This document shows positions 25,459 through 33,509 of a stretch of DNA of 64,000 nucleotides, one piece after another; the stretch's first letter is position 1, and every line of letters starts with the position of its first letter. The stretch comes from Flavobacteriales bacterium (GTDB lineage Bacteria; Bacteroidota; Bacteroidia; Flavobacteriales_D; Sanyastnellaceae). A model generated the notes under the pieces. It was not told the DNA's origin. It saw only the letters and a list, made by a program, of their open reading frames with translations, and searched no databases. Made by a program: the position numbers and the translations under genes. Location of the stretch: NCBI GenBank assembly GCA_022447625.1, contig JAKVAX010000007.1:62001-126000 (forward strand), in the 5' to 3' direction.

Positions 25459-26810
25459 TCTTCAGACTCCTCGTCTTTTGCGCGACTGTTCTTCACCTTC
25501 ACGCGCTTTCCGTTTTTAAGGTTTTCAGAAACCTCTTTGTACGGGCCGCTGATGATGACATCGCCGTCTTCCAATCCATCAATGATCTCGATGTACTTGC
25601 TGTCTTGAAGTCCGGTTTCAACTACGCGAATCACAGATTGGCCGTTTTCCAATACGAACACGCAAGTAAGGTCTTCCTTGTCATCTTCCTCATCGTCGTC
25701 TGAATCATCATTGCCACTGTTCATGTATTGGCTGTATGCGTTCGACGCTGTATCTGAACGGGTAGTTACCGCTTTGATAGGAATCGCGAGAACATCTTCT
25801 GCTTTATCCGTCATGATTTCCACCGTAGCCGACATACCCGGACGGAAAGGAGAGAGGTGTTCTTCACCTTCATTCATCAGGTGTTTGTAGCTCGATGGAA
25901 GAATACGCACCTTCACAGAGAAGTTGGTTACCTGATCCATACTTAGGGCAGATGAGGTCAGGGAATTGAGGGCTGTATTACTAATCTCAGTGACCACGCC
26001 TTTGAATTCTTCGTCGATGTAAGCATCAACTTCAACCATGGCTGTATCACCAAGAGAGACGAGCACAATGTCGCTTTCGTTGACTTCCACATTCACCTCC
26101 ATGCTGCTGAGGTTCGATACTTTCATGATCGTCTCTCCTTGCATCATGCTAGTTCCCAGAACAGCTTCACCTACTTCCTTGGTCAACGCTGTCACGGTTC
26201 CACCCATGGGAGCTTTGAGCTCCGTACGTTTAAGGTTATCTGCCGCTTCACGGTATGACGCTTCCGCGCTAGCGATAGAAAACTGAGCCGATTTTATGCT
26301 CTGTTCAGCAGCTTCAACTTCAGCCTTACTCACTTCAAAATTCGAAAGTGCTTGGTCATAGTCTGCTTGAGAAATAGCCCCTTGTTCGAACAATTGCTGG
26401 CTACGTTCAAAAGAACGCTCAGCCGCGAGGAATTGCGCCTCAGATTGAAGTTTACGCGCCTTCGAAGAAGCCAGCGTAGCGCGAGAGGTATTCACCGCCG
26501 CCTGCGCACGGCCTAAAGCCGATTGGTAGATGTCAGGGTTGATGCCGACCAAGAGATCGCCAGGACCAACCAAATCACCTTCTTTCACTGGAAGGTCAAG
26601 GATCAGTCCGCTTACCTCAGCAGAGATCATTACCTCCACTTCTGGTTGGATCTTACCGCTAGCAGAAACGGTTTCAGTTATCGTACGAATCGATGTATCA
26701 TCCGTTGAGACTTCCACCCCTTTGCGTTTCCCTCCAAAAACAGAGGCGAGCACAGCAATGAGGATGATCACCCCAAGAGAGATCAGAATGATTTTGACTG
26801 TTTTAGACAT
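25455..26810 (-). CDS. HlyD/MacA-type periplasmic adaptor (membrane fusion protein)
   Basis: The 451-residue protein has one N-terminal membrane helix (IILISLGVIILIAVLASVFGG), a biotinyl-lipoyl half-motif (VSASGKIQPEVEVMISAEVSG), a long coiled coil with SQADYDQALSNFEVSKAEVE, a second lipoyl part and a beta-barrel. An unusual acidic run (residues about 369-381, mostly Asp and Glu) sits in a loop. It should link an inner-membrane pump to the TolC protein encoded just upstream. No MacB-type permease is in the window. Its start overlaps the TolC stop by one base. Confidence 0.92.
   Translation of the reverse strand: MSKTVKIILISLGVIILIAVLASVFGGKRKGVEVSTDDTSIRTITETVSASGKIQPEVEVMISAEVSGLILDLPVKEGDLVGPGDLLVGINPDIYQSALGRAQAAVNTSRATLASSKARKLQSEAQFLAAERSFERSQQLFEQGAISQADYDQALSNFEVSKAEVEAAEQSIKSAQFSIASAEASYREAADNLKRTELKAPMGGTVTALTKEVGEAVLGTSMMQGETIMKVSNLSSMEVNVEVNESDIVLVSLGDTAMVEVDAYIDEEFKGVVTEISNTALNSLTSSALSMDQVTNFSVKVRILPSSYKHLMNEGEEHLSPFRPGMSATVEIMTDKAEDVLAIPIKAVTTRSDTASNAYSQYMNSGNDDSDDDEEDDKEDLTCVFVLENGQSVIRVVETGLQDSKYIEIIDGLEDGDVIISGPYKEVSENLKNGKRVKVKNSRAKDEESEE
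26262..26275 (-). repeat. Iterated 14-bp motif, exact copy (in HlyD-type adaptor)
   Basis: TCGCTAGCGCGGAA on the minus strand, read as Ile-Ala-Ser-Ala-Glu in the coiled coil. Confidence 0.8.
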
Positions 26811-28243
26811 TAGCGTAGCGTTATAGGTTGTCCCATGTAGAATTCAACCACTTTGACTCTAAATAGGTAGTCGTATTTGTTACGGATCAAATCTGCACGT
26901 GCATTGTCTAGACGCACGCGAGAAGTAGTGAACTCAACAATGGTAGAGGCCCCTTCTTCGAAACGAACTGTGGCGTATTCCATCGCTTTTTCTGCAGCGC
27001 TCACACTCAGCTCAGCAGCTCGGTAGCTGTTTAAGGCGGCAAGTGCATCCGCATAAGCCGATTCTACGCTTTGTGTCAAGGTCAACTTCGCCTGCTCAAG
27101 GTTGAGCTCAGCGGTTTCCATGTTGATTTGGGCGCGTTGCACGTTTCCGTGCGTAGAGAAGCCGTTGAAAATTGGAATAGACAGACTAAAGAAGAGACTA
27201 GAGTTTACGTTATCTCTGATCTGATCATTGAATGCTTTCGTTTCGAAGCCATCTGAATAAGTGAAGTCTTGAGTGACAACGAGGTCGCCGCTTCCTTCTA
27301 CAAACCCAATTGGAATTGTTCCTGCAGGTACCAATTCACCTTGGGGAACTGATGTTGCTCCAGAATAACCTGAACCGTATGAGTAGCTCGCTGATAGGTT
27401 AGGAGACATGCCACCTTTGGCGATTTGAATGCCAGTTTGCGCACTGGCCACAGAAGCTTCTGCGCTCTTGATTTCAGGGAAACTGTTCACAGCCATGTTT
27501 GTGGCAGTTTCGGAAGAGCCAGGAAGAGTCAATGTGCCAAGGTCACTTAAGTCTGGGGCGACAATGCTGAATGATCCGGCTTCTTCGCTTGGAACTAAGA
27601 TCAGCTGACGCAGTGAGAGGTAAGCGAGATTACGGTTGTTCTCAGCAGTAATGACACTTGCTTGATCACTTGAATATTGCGCTTGAATATCTAGAAGGTC
27701 ACCTTCAGGAGCGGAACCCACTTCAACCAATTTTTGAATACGATCTAGTTGTTGTTCCGTTGACTGAAGGTTGCTCTGCGCAATCTTCAAGAACTCTTCT
27801 TGGAATAATACATTGAGGTAAGTATTCGCCACATTTAACGCAATGTCGTTTTGCATGCGCAAGAGGTTTTGCTTCTGCGCTTCAAAGTCTTGTGTGCTTT
27901 GCTTGTAGCGATTTAGGTTCTGAAACCCATTGAAAATAGTCAGACGTGTGCTCAATCCAAGGCTGTTGCTTCGGATACGTTCAGAGGCGAACTGGTTGGT
28001 GAACGGGTCAATGGTTTGACCCCAGTTATATCCGTGGGACGCTGATGCGTTCAACGACGGTAGCATTGTACCAAAGTTTTGAAGCTTGTTGACCGCATTC
28101 AATTCAAGCTGCAGTTCGCTTTGCTTGATTGAGATGTTGTTCGCGAAGGCGTGATCAATACAACGCTTCAAAGACCATGGTTCCTGCGCCTGCAAAGAGA
28201 CTGCGAGGAATAGGCCAAGAGAAAGAGTTAGAATTTTGGACAT
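26810..28243 (-). CDS. TolC-family outer-membrane efflux protein
   Basis: From the ATG at 28243 the protein has 477 residues with signal peptide MSKILTLSLGLFLAVSLQAQ. Two OEP repeats are visible: the first starts WSLKRCIDHAFANNISIKQSEL and the second around KSAEASVASAQTGIQIAKGG, with long helices such as NLEQAKLTLTQSVESAYADAL. It should form the trimeric outer-membrane channel for the adaptor encoded next to it. A TTG at 28264 is an unlikely start. Confidence 0.93.
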   Translation of the reverse strand: MSKILTLSLGLFLAVSLQAQEPWSLKRCIDHAFANNISIKQSELQLELNAVNKLQNFGTMLPSLNASASHGYNWGQTIDPFTNQFASERIRSNSLGLSTRLTIFNGFQNLNRYKQSTQDFEAQKQNLLRMQNDIALNVANTYLNVLFQEEFLKIAQSNLQSTEQQLDRIQKLVEVGSAPEGDLLDIQAQYSSDQASVITAENNRNLAYLSLRQLILVPSEEAGSFSIVAPDLSDLGTLTLPGSSETATNMAVNSFPEIKSAEASVASAQTGIQIAKGGMSPNLSASYSYGSGYSGATSVPQGELVPAGTIPIGFVEGSGDLVVTQDFTYSDGFETKAFNDQIRDNVNSSLFFSLSIPIFNGFSTHGNVQRAQINMETAELNLEQAKLTLTQSVESAYADALAALNSYRAAELSVSAAEKAMEYATVRFEEGASTIVEFTTSRVRLDNARADLIRNKYDYLFRVKVVEFYMGQPITLR

Positions 28244-28326
28244 GGCAATTGTGTTCAATGACAAACATAGCCATATCCTATGCCCTGTATGTGGGCATTA
28301 TTATGAACGATTGTTAATCAGGGGCG

Positions 28327-28346
28327 AACGGCAAGTGCCTGCCGTT
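28327..28346. other. Hairpin downstream of the OmpA-type gene
   Basis: AACGGCA and TGCCGTT pair through a 6-base loop just past the stop of the OmpA-type gene. No T-run follows, so it is not a good intrinsic terminator; it may protect an mRNA end. Confidence 0.4.
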
Positions 28347-28353
28347 TAGCGTA

Positions 28354-29079
28354 TCAGATCGCGGTGAGCTCGATCTCAATGCGGCGGTTAGCCTCATTTT
28401 GCCAGTCAGTAACTGGGTCTGGGTAGATCATCTCTGTGTTTCCAGCTCCTTTTGTCGTGACACGAGATTCTTCAATACCACGACCAATCAAATAATCACG
28501 CACTGCTGCGGCACGAGACTCACTTGCCTTGAAGTAGAAACGCTGACTTCTCTTGTTATCAGGACCATTGACATGTCCGATCACAACAATCTTAATCGTT
28601 GGATTGATCTTCATGAATTCTACCAATTCTTCAAGGGCAGGCTTGCTCTTGTGGTAGATTTCAGTTTTATCACCTAGGAATGTAATGTCGCGCACGTCAG
28701 TCTTTTGACCAACAGCCAACGGGCGAAGTGCAACATCTTGCTTGTGGATCTTTACTTCTTCTGGCCAGAACTTCTCTGAGTAGTACATGTATCCTTGCTT
28801 GACACACGATACAGTGTAAAGTCGGTAATTACGGATCTCAAAAGTGGTGTCTTCCACTGCTTCCATTGTGACCCCTTTGCGAGGGTTAAGTCCGTATATA
28901 TTGACATCGGCTGTCATTGATTCGCGTGAATCCGCGTCAAAAACAGTCAATTCCATTTGCTGTTGTTGGATAGAACGCTCGTTGTTCTCGATACTACGTT
29001 CTTGAACAAATTGAGCATGAAGTAAGCCAGGAGCAAACGCTCCCATGAGCAAAGTAAGAGTGAGGATAACCTTATTCAT
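28354..29079 (-). CDS. OmpA-family peptidoglycan-binding protein
   Basis: The 241-residue protein has signal peptide MNKVILTLTLLMGAFAPGLLHA and a C-terminal OmpA domain (about residues 130-241): DITFLGDKTEIYHKSKPALEEL, IVVIGHVNGPDNK, ESRAAAVRDYLIGRGI, and ANRRIEIEL. The central part (VFDADSRESMTADVNIYG) resembles a carboxypeptidase-regulatory-like strand. It probably anchors an outer-membrane complex to peptidoglycan. It stands alone between the efflux pair and the oxidase block. Confidence 0.88.
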   Translation of the reverse strand: MNKVILTLTLLMGAFAPGLLHAQFVQERSIENNERSIQQQQMELTVFDADSRESMTADVNIYGLNPRKGVTMEAVEDTTFEIRNYRLYTVSCVKQGYMYYSEKFWPEEVKIHKQDVALRPLAVGQKTDVRDITFLGDKTEIYHKSKPALEELVEFMKINPTIKIVVIGHVNGPDNKRSQRFYFKASESRAAAVRDYLIGRGIEESRVTTKGAGNTEMIYPDPVTDWQNEANRRIEIELTAI

Positions 29080-29175
29080 AACATACCGTTGTACTGCTTT
29101 CCCGTCTTAAAGGTTAGCGTTTTAATGAAATATTTGTAGGACAGTACTTACAAATATGTTGCCCAAATAGGATGC

Positions 29176-29403
29176 TTAGGCTTTCAAGGTAGGTTTTTTT
29201 CGGTAAAAAGCGAGAAAACCAATCACCATCAAAAGGTATGGGATCCCCATCAGATAAAGGATTCCGGAATTTAGTCCTTTGCCAATTCCTCCTGAATCTG
29301 CAGAATCTTCCGCCACTGCTTTACACATAACACACTGAGCTTCTGAAAATTCCGGAATTGAGACAAAGAGTATCATGATGATAAGAATGACCCATCTTTT
29401 CAT
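29176..29403 (-). CDS. Small membrane protein with CxxC motif, end of the oxidase block
   Basis: From the ATG at 29403 the protein has 75 residues: a signal-like helix (MKRWVILIIMILFVSIPEFSEA), then QCVMCKAVAEDS with a Cys-x2-Cys pair, then a second helix (ILYLMGIPYLLMVIGFLAFY). A consensus -7 box lies four bases upstream. It is the last gene behind the oxidase assembly block, so a role in copper or redox handling is possible, but I do not recognise the family with certainty. Confidence 0.75.
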   Translation of the reverse strand: MKRWVILIIMILFVSIPEFSEAQCVMCKAVAEDSADSGGIGKGLNSGILYLMGIPYLLMVIGFLAFYRKKPTLKA

Positions 29404-29407
29404 AGAG

Positions 29408-29415
29408 CAAAGATA
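29408..29415 (-). promoter_or_regulatory. -7 box abutting the small CxxC membrane protein
   Basis: The minus strand reads TATCTTTG, four bases before the ATG at 29403, which predicts a near-leaderless message. Confidence 0.5.
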
Positions 29416-29417
29416 AC

Positions 29418-29981
29418 TTAGAACGGTGAGAATGGATAGAAGGGAGAAATCATAAAGTAGACGATCACTCCGGTCAAGGTCACGTATAACCAAAGAGGAA
29501 AAGTGTACTTCACAATTTTGCGGTGCTTATCGATTCTTCCTGCCAAGGCATGAGTGAAAGCGAAGAGTACAAGAGGTACGATCGCCGCAGATAACACAAT
29601 GTGCGAGAACAAGATGAAGTAGTAGATCGTCTTCACGGTTCCTTCCCCACCATATGGTGTGTGGCTAGTGGTAGCGTGAAAGATCACATAAGAAACCAGG
29701 AAGAGCGCCGAGAAAGTCATGCCCAGCGTGGTTAGTTTGCGGTGAGCCTCTACATTCTTGTTCTTAATCGCGACCAAGGCGGCGATCAACAAAAGGAAGG
29801 TGCTTCCATTCAACAAGGCATTCAACATAGGGAGGAAGTACAGGGTAGACTTCGTTCCCTCGTCTAATTCAGGAGTTGGAATGTAACGCAACACCGTCAC
29901 AACAATCGGAATGACCAGGCTGATAGCGATAACAAACTTACGAGCGGTGCGCTCGTTTTGGATGAATACAGGTGCGTTCAT
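29418..29981 (-). CDS. DUF420 membrane protein (oxidase-associated)
   Basis: The 187-residue protein has about five hydrophobic segments and the DUF420 pattern: LPMLNALLNGSTFLLL, AHRKLTTLGMTFSALFLVSYV, YYFILFSHIVLSA with conserved His residues, and KHRKIVKYTFPLWLYVTLTGVIVYFM. DUF420 genes are regularly found with cytochrome oxidase assembly genes; the His residues suggest heme or copper contact, but the function is not proven. It overlaps the SCO gene by 4 bases. Confidence 0.9.
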   Translation of the reverse strand: MNAPVFIQNERTARKFVIAISLVIPIVVTVLRYIPTPELDEGTKSTLYFLPMLNALLNGSTFLLLIAALVAIKNKNVEAHRKLTTLGMTFSALFLVSYVIFHATTSHTPYGGEGTVKTIYYFILFSHIVLSAAIVPLVLFAFTHALAGRIDKHRKIVKYTFPLWLYVTLTGVIVYFMISPFYPFSPF

Positions 29982-30643
29982 GGTTCTTGTAATAAGCGCT
30001 TGATATCAATAAACAGTTGATTTACCTCAGATGTTGACGTCCCGTCGTAATAACCTCGGATGTGTTTATTCTCGTCGATCAAAGCAAAAGTGTCTGAGTG
30101 AAAGAAACCACCGGCAGCGGTATCTGATTCCAGTGCAGTGAGGTAGTACCCGAAGCGTGCTTGGTCATAGATGTCATTCTTATCTCCGGTGGCAAACTTC
30201 CAGTAAGTAGTGTCTGCGCCCATGCGCGCAGCATACGCATCCAGAATCTCTGGCGAGTCATACTCAGGATTGACGCTATGTGATAGGATGCGAATCTCGC
30301 CCCACATCCCTTCGTTCTTCAATTTGTCTTGCAGACGTGAAAGCTGAGATGACATCACTGGGCAGATTGTTGGGCAGGTTGTAAAGAAGAAATCAGCTAC
30401 GTAGATGTGACCTTCGTAATTTTTGTGGGATACTTCTTTCCTTGATTGGTCAGTGAAAGCAAAAGGAGGGACCTCGAAGTAAACGGTATCGGCTAACATT
30501 GAACCATCATCCTGCTTAACGAGCTGGATGTCGTGATTCCCAAAGTAGGGCAAGGGTTGTTGTGTTGCTGAGTCTTGAACGTCTGCTTCGCAGGAAGCGA
30601 GAAGTAGACTAATTCCCAGAATCAGAGCGCTTCCTTTCTTCAT
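29978..30643 (-). CDS. SCO1/SenC-type copper chaperone lipoprotein
   Basis: The 221-residue protein starts with a lipoprotein signal (MKKGSALILGISLLLASC). The thioredoxin-like domain has the copper motif TTCPTICPVMSSQL (Cys-x3-Cys) near residue 90 and the distal His in GGFFHSDTFALID near residue 180. It should deliver copper to the CuA site of cytochrome oxidase. The start lies 35 bases inside the upstream SCO-like gene, but the lipobox fixes this ATG. Confidence 0.94.
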   Translation of the reverse strand: MKKGSALILGISLLLASCEADVQDSATQQPLPYFGNHDIQLVKQDDGSMLADTVYFEVPPFAFTDQSRKEVSHKNYEGHIYVADFFFTTCPTICPVMSSQLSRLQDKLKNEGMWGEIRILSHSVNPEYDSPEILDAYAARMGADTTYWKFATGDKNDIYDQARFGYYLTALESDTAAGGFFHSDTFALIDENKHIRGYYDGTSTSEVNQLFIDIKRLLQEP

Positions 30644-31298
30644 ACGCTTCGATATCTATCTCTTTCTTTAGAAGGGCGATGTCTTCAATAGCATCCTTGA
30701 TCTGTTCTTCAAGGTTTCCGTTATACTCTCCGCGGATATGTCCTTCCGTATCAACCAGCTTGAACATTGCCGTATGGGTAGGGTCGTCTATCAAGAATCC
30801 TTCTGTTACGACTGAGTTGATCTCCTCTTGATTTCCAGTTAGGAACTGCCATTTTCCATCGTAGTCATTGTACTGTTCCATTTGTTCGACATACTCCTTC
30901 AATACCTCTGGAGTATCATGTGCAGCGTCTAGGGTGAAACAAACAAGGTAGATGTCTGATTCATGGCGGTAACGGAAGTTCGGCCACAGCAGTCGGCTAG
31001 TAATCTTGCGAATGTGTGGAGAGTTGGTTCCGTAGAAAGCAGCCAACCAAACCTTACCCTGGAGTGAGTCGAGCGTTACGATTTCGCCTTCCTGGTTCGT
31101 TAGACTAAAGTCAGGAAGTCTGTGGTATACTGTATCACCTTCAACAGAGGTATCGACCGTTTTCGGACCGAAGTACGGGAGTGTGTTGAAGTGATGCGAG
31201 CTAGCTTTTCCGAAGAAAAGGAGCAATGCGAGGGGAAACAAAAAAAGTACATCTGTGAGTAAGATGTACTTTTTCCAATCAATTTTTATCTGTGCCAT
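30609..31298 (-). CDS. SCO-like protein without the copper-binding cysteines
   Basis: The 229-residue protein has one N-terminal membrane helix (LLTDVLFLFPLALLLFFG) and the same layout as the SCO protein next to it (FGPKTVD, then HRLPDFSLTNQEGEIVTLDSLQGKVWLAAFY). At the place of Cys-x3-Cys it reads GTNSPHIRK, so both copper cysteines are missing. A His remains in DPTHTAMFKLVD. It may have a structural or redox-free role in oxidase assembly. It overlaps the true SCO gene by 35 bases. Confidence 0.85.
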   Translation of the reverse strand: MAQIKIDWKKYILLTDVLFLFPLALLLFFGKASSHHFNTLPYFGPKTVDTSVEGDTVYHRLPDFSLTNQEGEIVTLDSLQGKVWLAAFYGTNSPHIRKITSRLLWPNFRYRHESDIYLVCFTLDAAHDTPEVLKEYVEQMEQYNDYDGKWQFLTGNQEEINSVVTEGFLIDDPTHTAMFKLVDTEGHIRGEYNGNLEEQIKDAIEDIALLKKEIDIEAYEERKRSDSGN

Positions 31299-31676
31299 TT
31301 ATTTCCAAACGTCCCAAAGGTCAAAGTGGGAGATTCCTTCGGTAAGTGCAATAAAGATCAAGTACGCTATGAAGATCACATAAGGAACTAAGATCACGCG
31401 GCGAAGGTTCTTACGCTCATCGCCTAGGTGCATGAATGACATTACGATGTATCCAGCTTTGAATAACGTCAAGATAATGAATGACCACTTGATCGCTGTC
31501 CATGTGAATGTTTCGCTTCTCTTAAAGATGATACCCATAGCTACCTCTGCAACGGTAATTGCAGTCAGGATAGCCGTAACCTTCCATACATTCTTTCGGA
31601 TCTTCTTACCTGCTTCCTCACTGTGGTGGGCCTGCATTGAGTAAGAATCATTTACAATTAGATCGTCTCTTTCCAT
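31299..31676 (-). CDS. Cytochrome c oxidase subunit IV family protein
   Basis: The 125-residue protein has three membrane helices (VWKVTAILTAITVAEVAMGI, then WSFIILTLFKAGYIVMSFMHLG, then VILVPYVIFIAYLIFIALTEG). YIVMSFMHLGDE is typical of prokaryotic subunit IV (COX4/CyoD-like). It lies between subunit III and the SCO pair and directly abuts the SCO-like gene. It is a small accessory subunit of the terminal oxidase. Confidence 0.9.
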   Translation of the reverse strand: MERDDLIVNDSYSMQAHHSEEAGKKIRKNVWKVTAILTAITVAEVAMGIIFKRSETFTWTAIKWSFIILTLFKAGYIVMSFMHLGDERKNLRRVILVPYVIFIAYLIFIALTEGISHFDLWDVWK

Positions 31677-31694
31677 GACAAGTAGGTTCTAGGA

Positions 31695-32690
31695 TCAAAC
31701 AAGGTAGAAGAAAGTGAATACGAATACCCATACAAGGTCTACGAAGTGCCAATAAAGACCAATCTTTTCAACCATCTCGTAGTGTCCGCGCTTTTCGTAA
31801 ATCCCTTGGATTACGAGAAACCAGATGATGATATTAATCACCACACCAGAGAATACGTGGAATCCGTGGAAACCAGTAATGAAGAAGAAGAAGTTGCTGT
31901 ACTGTTGTTGCACACCGTACTCGTTCTCTGAAAGATTCGCACCGAAGACGAACTGATCAGAACTACGAGCGTTCCACAGTTTCATCATTTCAGCCCCTTC
32001 TACTGTTGCTCTGTTTTCGATGTACTTGTTTACTGTCAAGTACTCTAGCGTTGCTTCGTGGCTGTGAGCACCAAGAGACATAGCCGTTACTGAACCACCA
32101 GCAGTGGTCACAGATACATTGGGCGAGCCTTCAACGTATTCTTCCATGATATTCCCGAAGTGGTGGTCCATGTAGACACGGTCTCCAGCTAGCATATCAA
32201 ATTGCATGGTCTCTCCATTGGCCAATGTGCCTGTTACGGTAACATTTTCAGAAAGCTGGAAAGCTCCACCAGAACCATGAATGAAGTGTGACCACTCCCA
32301 AGCCTGTGAACCAAGGAAGATGAATCCACCAACGATCGTCCAGCCGAGCCACTTAATGACTCCTTTTTTGTCGTTTCGGTGACCAGCTTCTACCCCAAGA
32401 ACCATCGTTACAGAGGATACAATGAGAATAAATGTCATCAAGGCCACGTACGCCAATGGGTACTGACCTTCAAGGCCTGGAAGTGCTTCGAACACTTGTT
32501 CACCAATTGGCCACGGGCTCTCTGAACCGTGACGGATAAAACCGTAAGCAGTGAGGAGTCCTCCGAATGTCAGTGCATCTGACACTAGGAAGTACCACAT
32601 CATCATCTTACCGTAACTTACACTGAAAGGTGAACGCCCGCCACCCCACAGTACTTCTTTTGGAATTTCTTTTGTCGCTTCGCCTGCCAT
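31695..32690 (-). CDS. Cytochrome c oxidase subunit III (long form)
   Basis: The 331-residue protein starts MAGEATKEIPKEVLWGGGRS and has seven or so helices, with the GSQAWEW motif in the fourth and GFHGFHVFSGVVINI and YWHFVDLVWVFVFTFFY at the end, both typical of subunit III. A hydrophilic insert (about residues 135-245) separates helix four and five; inserts of this kind occur in flavobacterial homologues. It belongs to the core membrane part of the heme-copper oxidase. Confidence 0.94.
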   Translation of the reverse strand: MAGEATKEIPKEVLWGGGRSPFSVSYGKMMMWYFLVSDALTFGGLLTAYGFIRHGSESPWPIGEQVFEALPGLEGQYPLAYVALMTFILIVSSVTMVLGVEAGHRNDKKGVIKWLGWTIVGGFIFLGSQAWEWSHFIHGSGGAFQLSENVTVTGTLANGETMQFDMLAGDRVYMDHHFGNIMEEYVEGSPNVSVTTAGGSVTAMSLGAHSHEATLEYLTVNKYIENRATVEGAEMMKLWNARSSDQFVFGANLSENEYGVQQQYSNFFFFITGFHGFHVFSGVVINIIIWFLVIQGIYEKRGHYEMVEKIGLYWHFVDLVWVFVFTFFYLV

Positions 32691-32712
32691 AGCCAGGAAA
32701 TTTGCCGCAATT

Positions 32713-33342
32713 TTAATGAATTAAGAACAAAAAGACGAACAAATACAGCCATAATATGCCCAAGAAATGCCAGTACATTCCATTGGTGTGTAGACTAATG
32801 GTTTCGTTCTGATTGATTTTACCCTTACTAATTCGCACAATGTTAATCACAAGGTATACAAATCCGAACACAAGGTGCAGGATGTGAATACCAATCAATG
32901 CCCAAATATATGAACCGTTTGAGTTCGTTTGTTGGTGCACTTTTTTAGTAATAGGCTCTGCTAGAAGCACGTCGTCTGATGCGTAAAACTCGCCATCATC
33001 GTAAATTAATTTTTTTCCGTCTTTGTGCACGTAGTAATCCACGCCGTACTCACCGCTCACCTTGTCTAGACTATTCCAGCGGTAAGCTTCAAGACCTTGT
33101 CCATTTTGAGCCACAGTCCATCCCATTCCTTTTGAATGGAGTTCGTCCCAAGCTGCTTTTTGAGTGAGCGTGAAAGACACACCCAAAACTAGGGTGGCAA
33201 TCATCATGGCCATTGAAAGTCCTTTGTTTCCAGACTTCATTGCTCGAAGTGCCATCCAAATGGTCAAACTCGAGATGATAATGATCACATTACTGATCCA
33301 AAGTGAGGTAGGTGGGTTGATGTGAACCCAGAACTCACCCAT
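32713..33342 (-). CDS. Cytochrome c oxidase subunit III (short form)
   Basis: The 209-residue protein is a second subunit III: helices WISNVIIIISSLTIWMALRA and MAMMIATLVLGVSFTLTQKAAWDEL, then a soluble insert, then YIWALIGIHILHLVFGFVYLVI and MYWHFLGILWLYLFVFLFLIH. The last segment is the family signature. Two subunit III genes in a row are common in Bacteroidota. The start lies 5 bases after the stop of the 52-residue gene. Confidence 0.9.
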   Translation of the reverse strand: MGEFWVHINPPTSLWISNVIIIISSLTIWMALRAMKSGNKGLSMAMMIATLVLGVSFTLTQKAAWDELHSKGMGWTVAQNGQGLEAYRWNSLDKVSGEYGVDYYVHKDGKKLIYDDGEFYASDDVLLAEPITKKVHQQTNSNGSYIWALIGIHILHLVFGFVYLVINIVRISKGKINQNETISLHTNGMYWHFLGILWLYLFVFLFLIH

Positions 33343-33347
33343 GCTGC

Positions 33348-33506
33348 TTACGATGAAGCTGAGGTGAATCCTCCGAATAACATGACGATAGCGAAGATGA
33401 TGAAGTACATCAACATCTTTTTCGTCCTCACTTTTACGTCAGGATCGAAATCTGCAAATACGTCTTTTTTGCCACGGGGCTGTTGGTTTGAAGAATCTTC
33501 GTTCAT
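33348..33506 (-). CDS. Small single-helix membrane protein in the oxidase block
   Basis: This 52-residue ORF begins MNEDSSNQQPRGKKDVFADF and ends with one hydrophobic helix (MYFIIFAIVMLFGGFTSAS). It sits between ctaB (3 bases) and subunit III (5 bases), too tight to be chance. It may be a small oxidase subunit or assembly factor. I do not know its family. Confidence 0.75.
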   Translation of the reverse strand: MNEDSSNQQPRGKKDVFADFDPDVKVRTKKMLMYFIIFAIVMLFGGFTSASS

Positions 33507-33509
33507 TCT

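Noticed and set aside
28327-28346. Intrinsic terminator after the OmpA-type gene
   Set aside because: The stem is good but no T-run follows on the minus strand.
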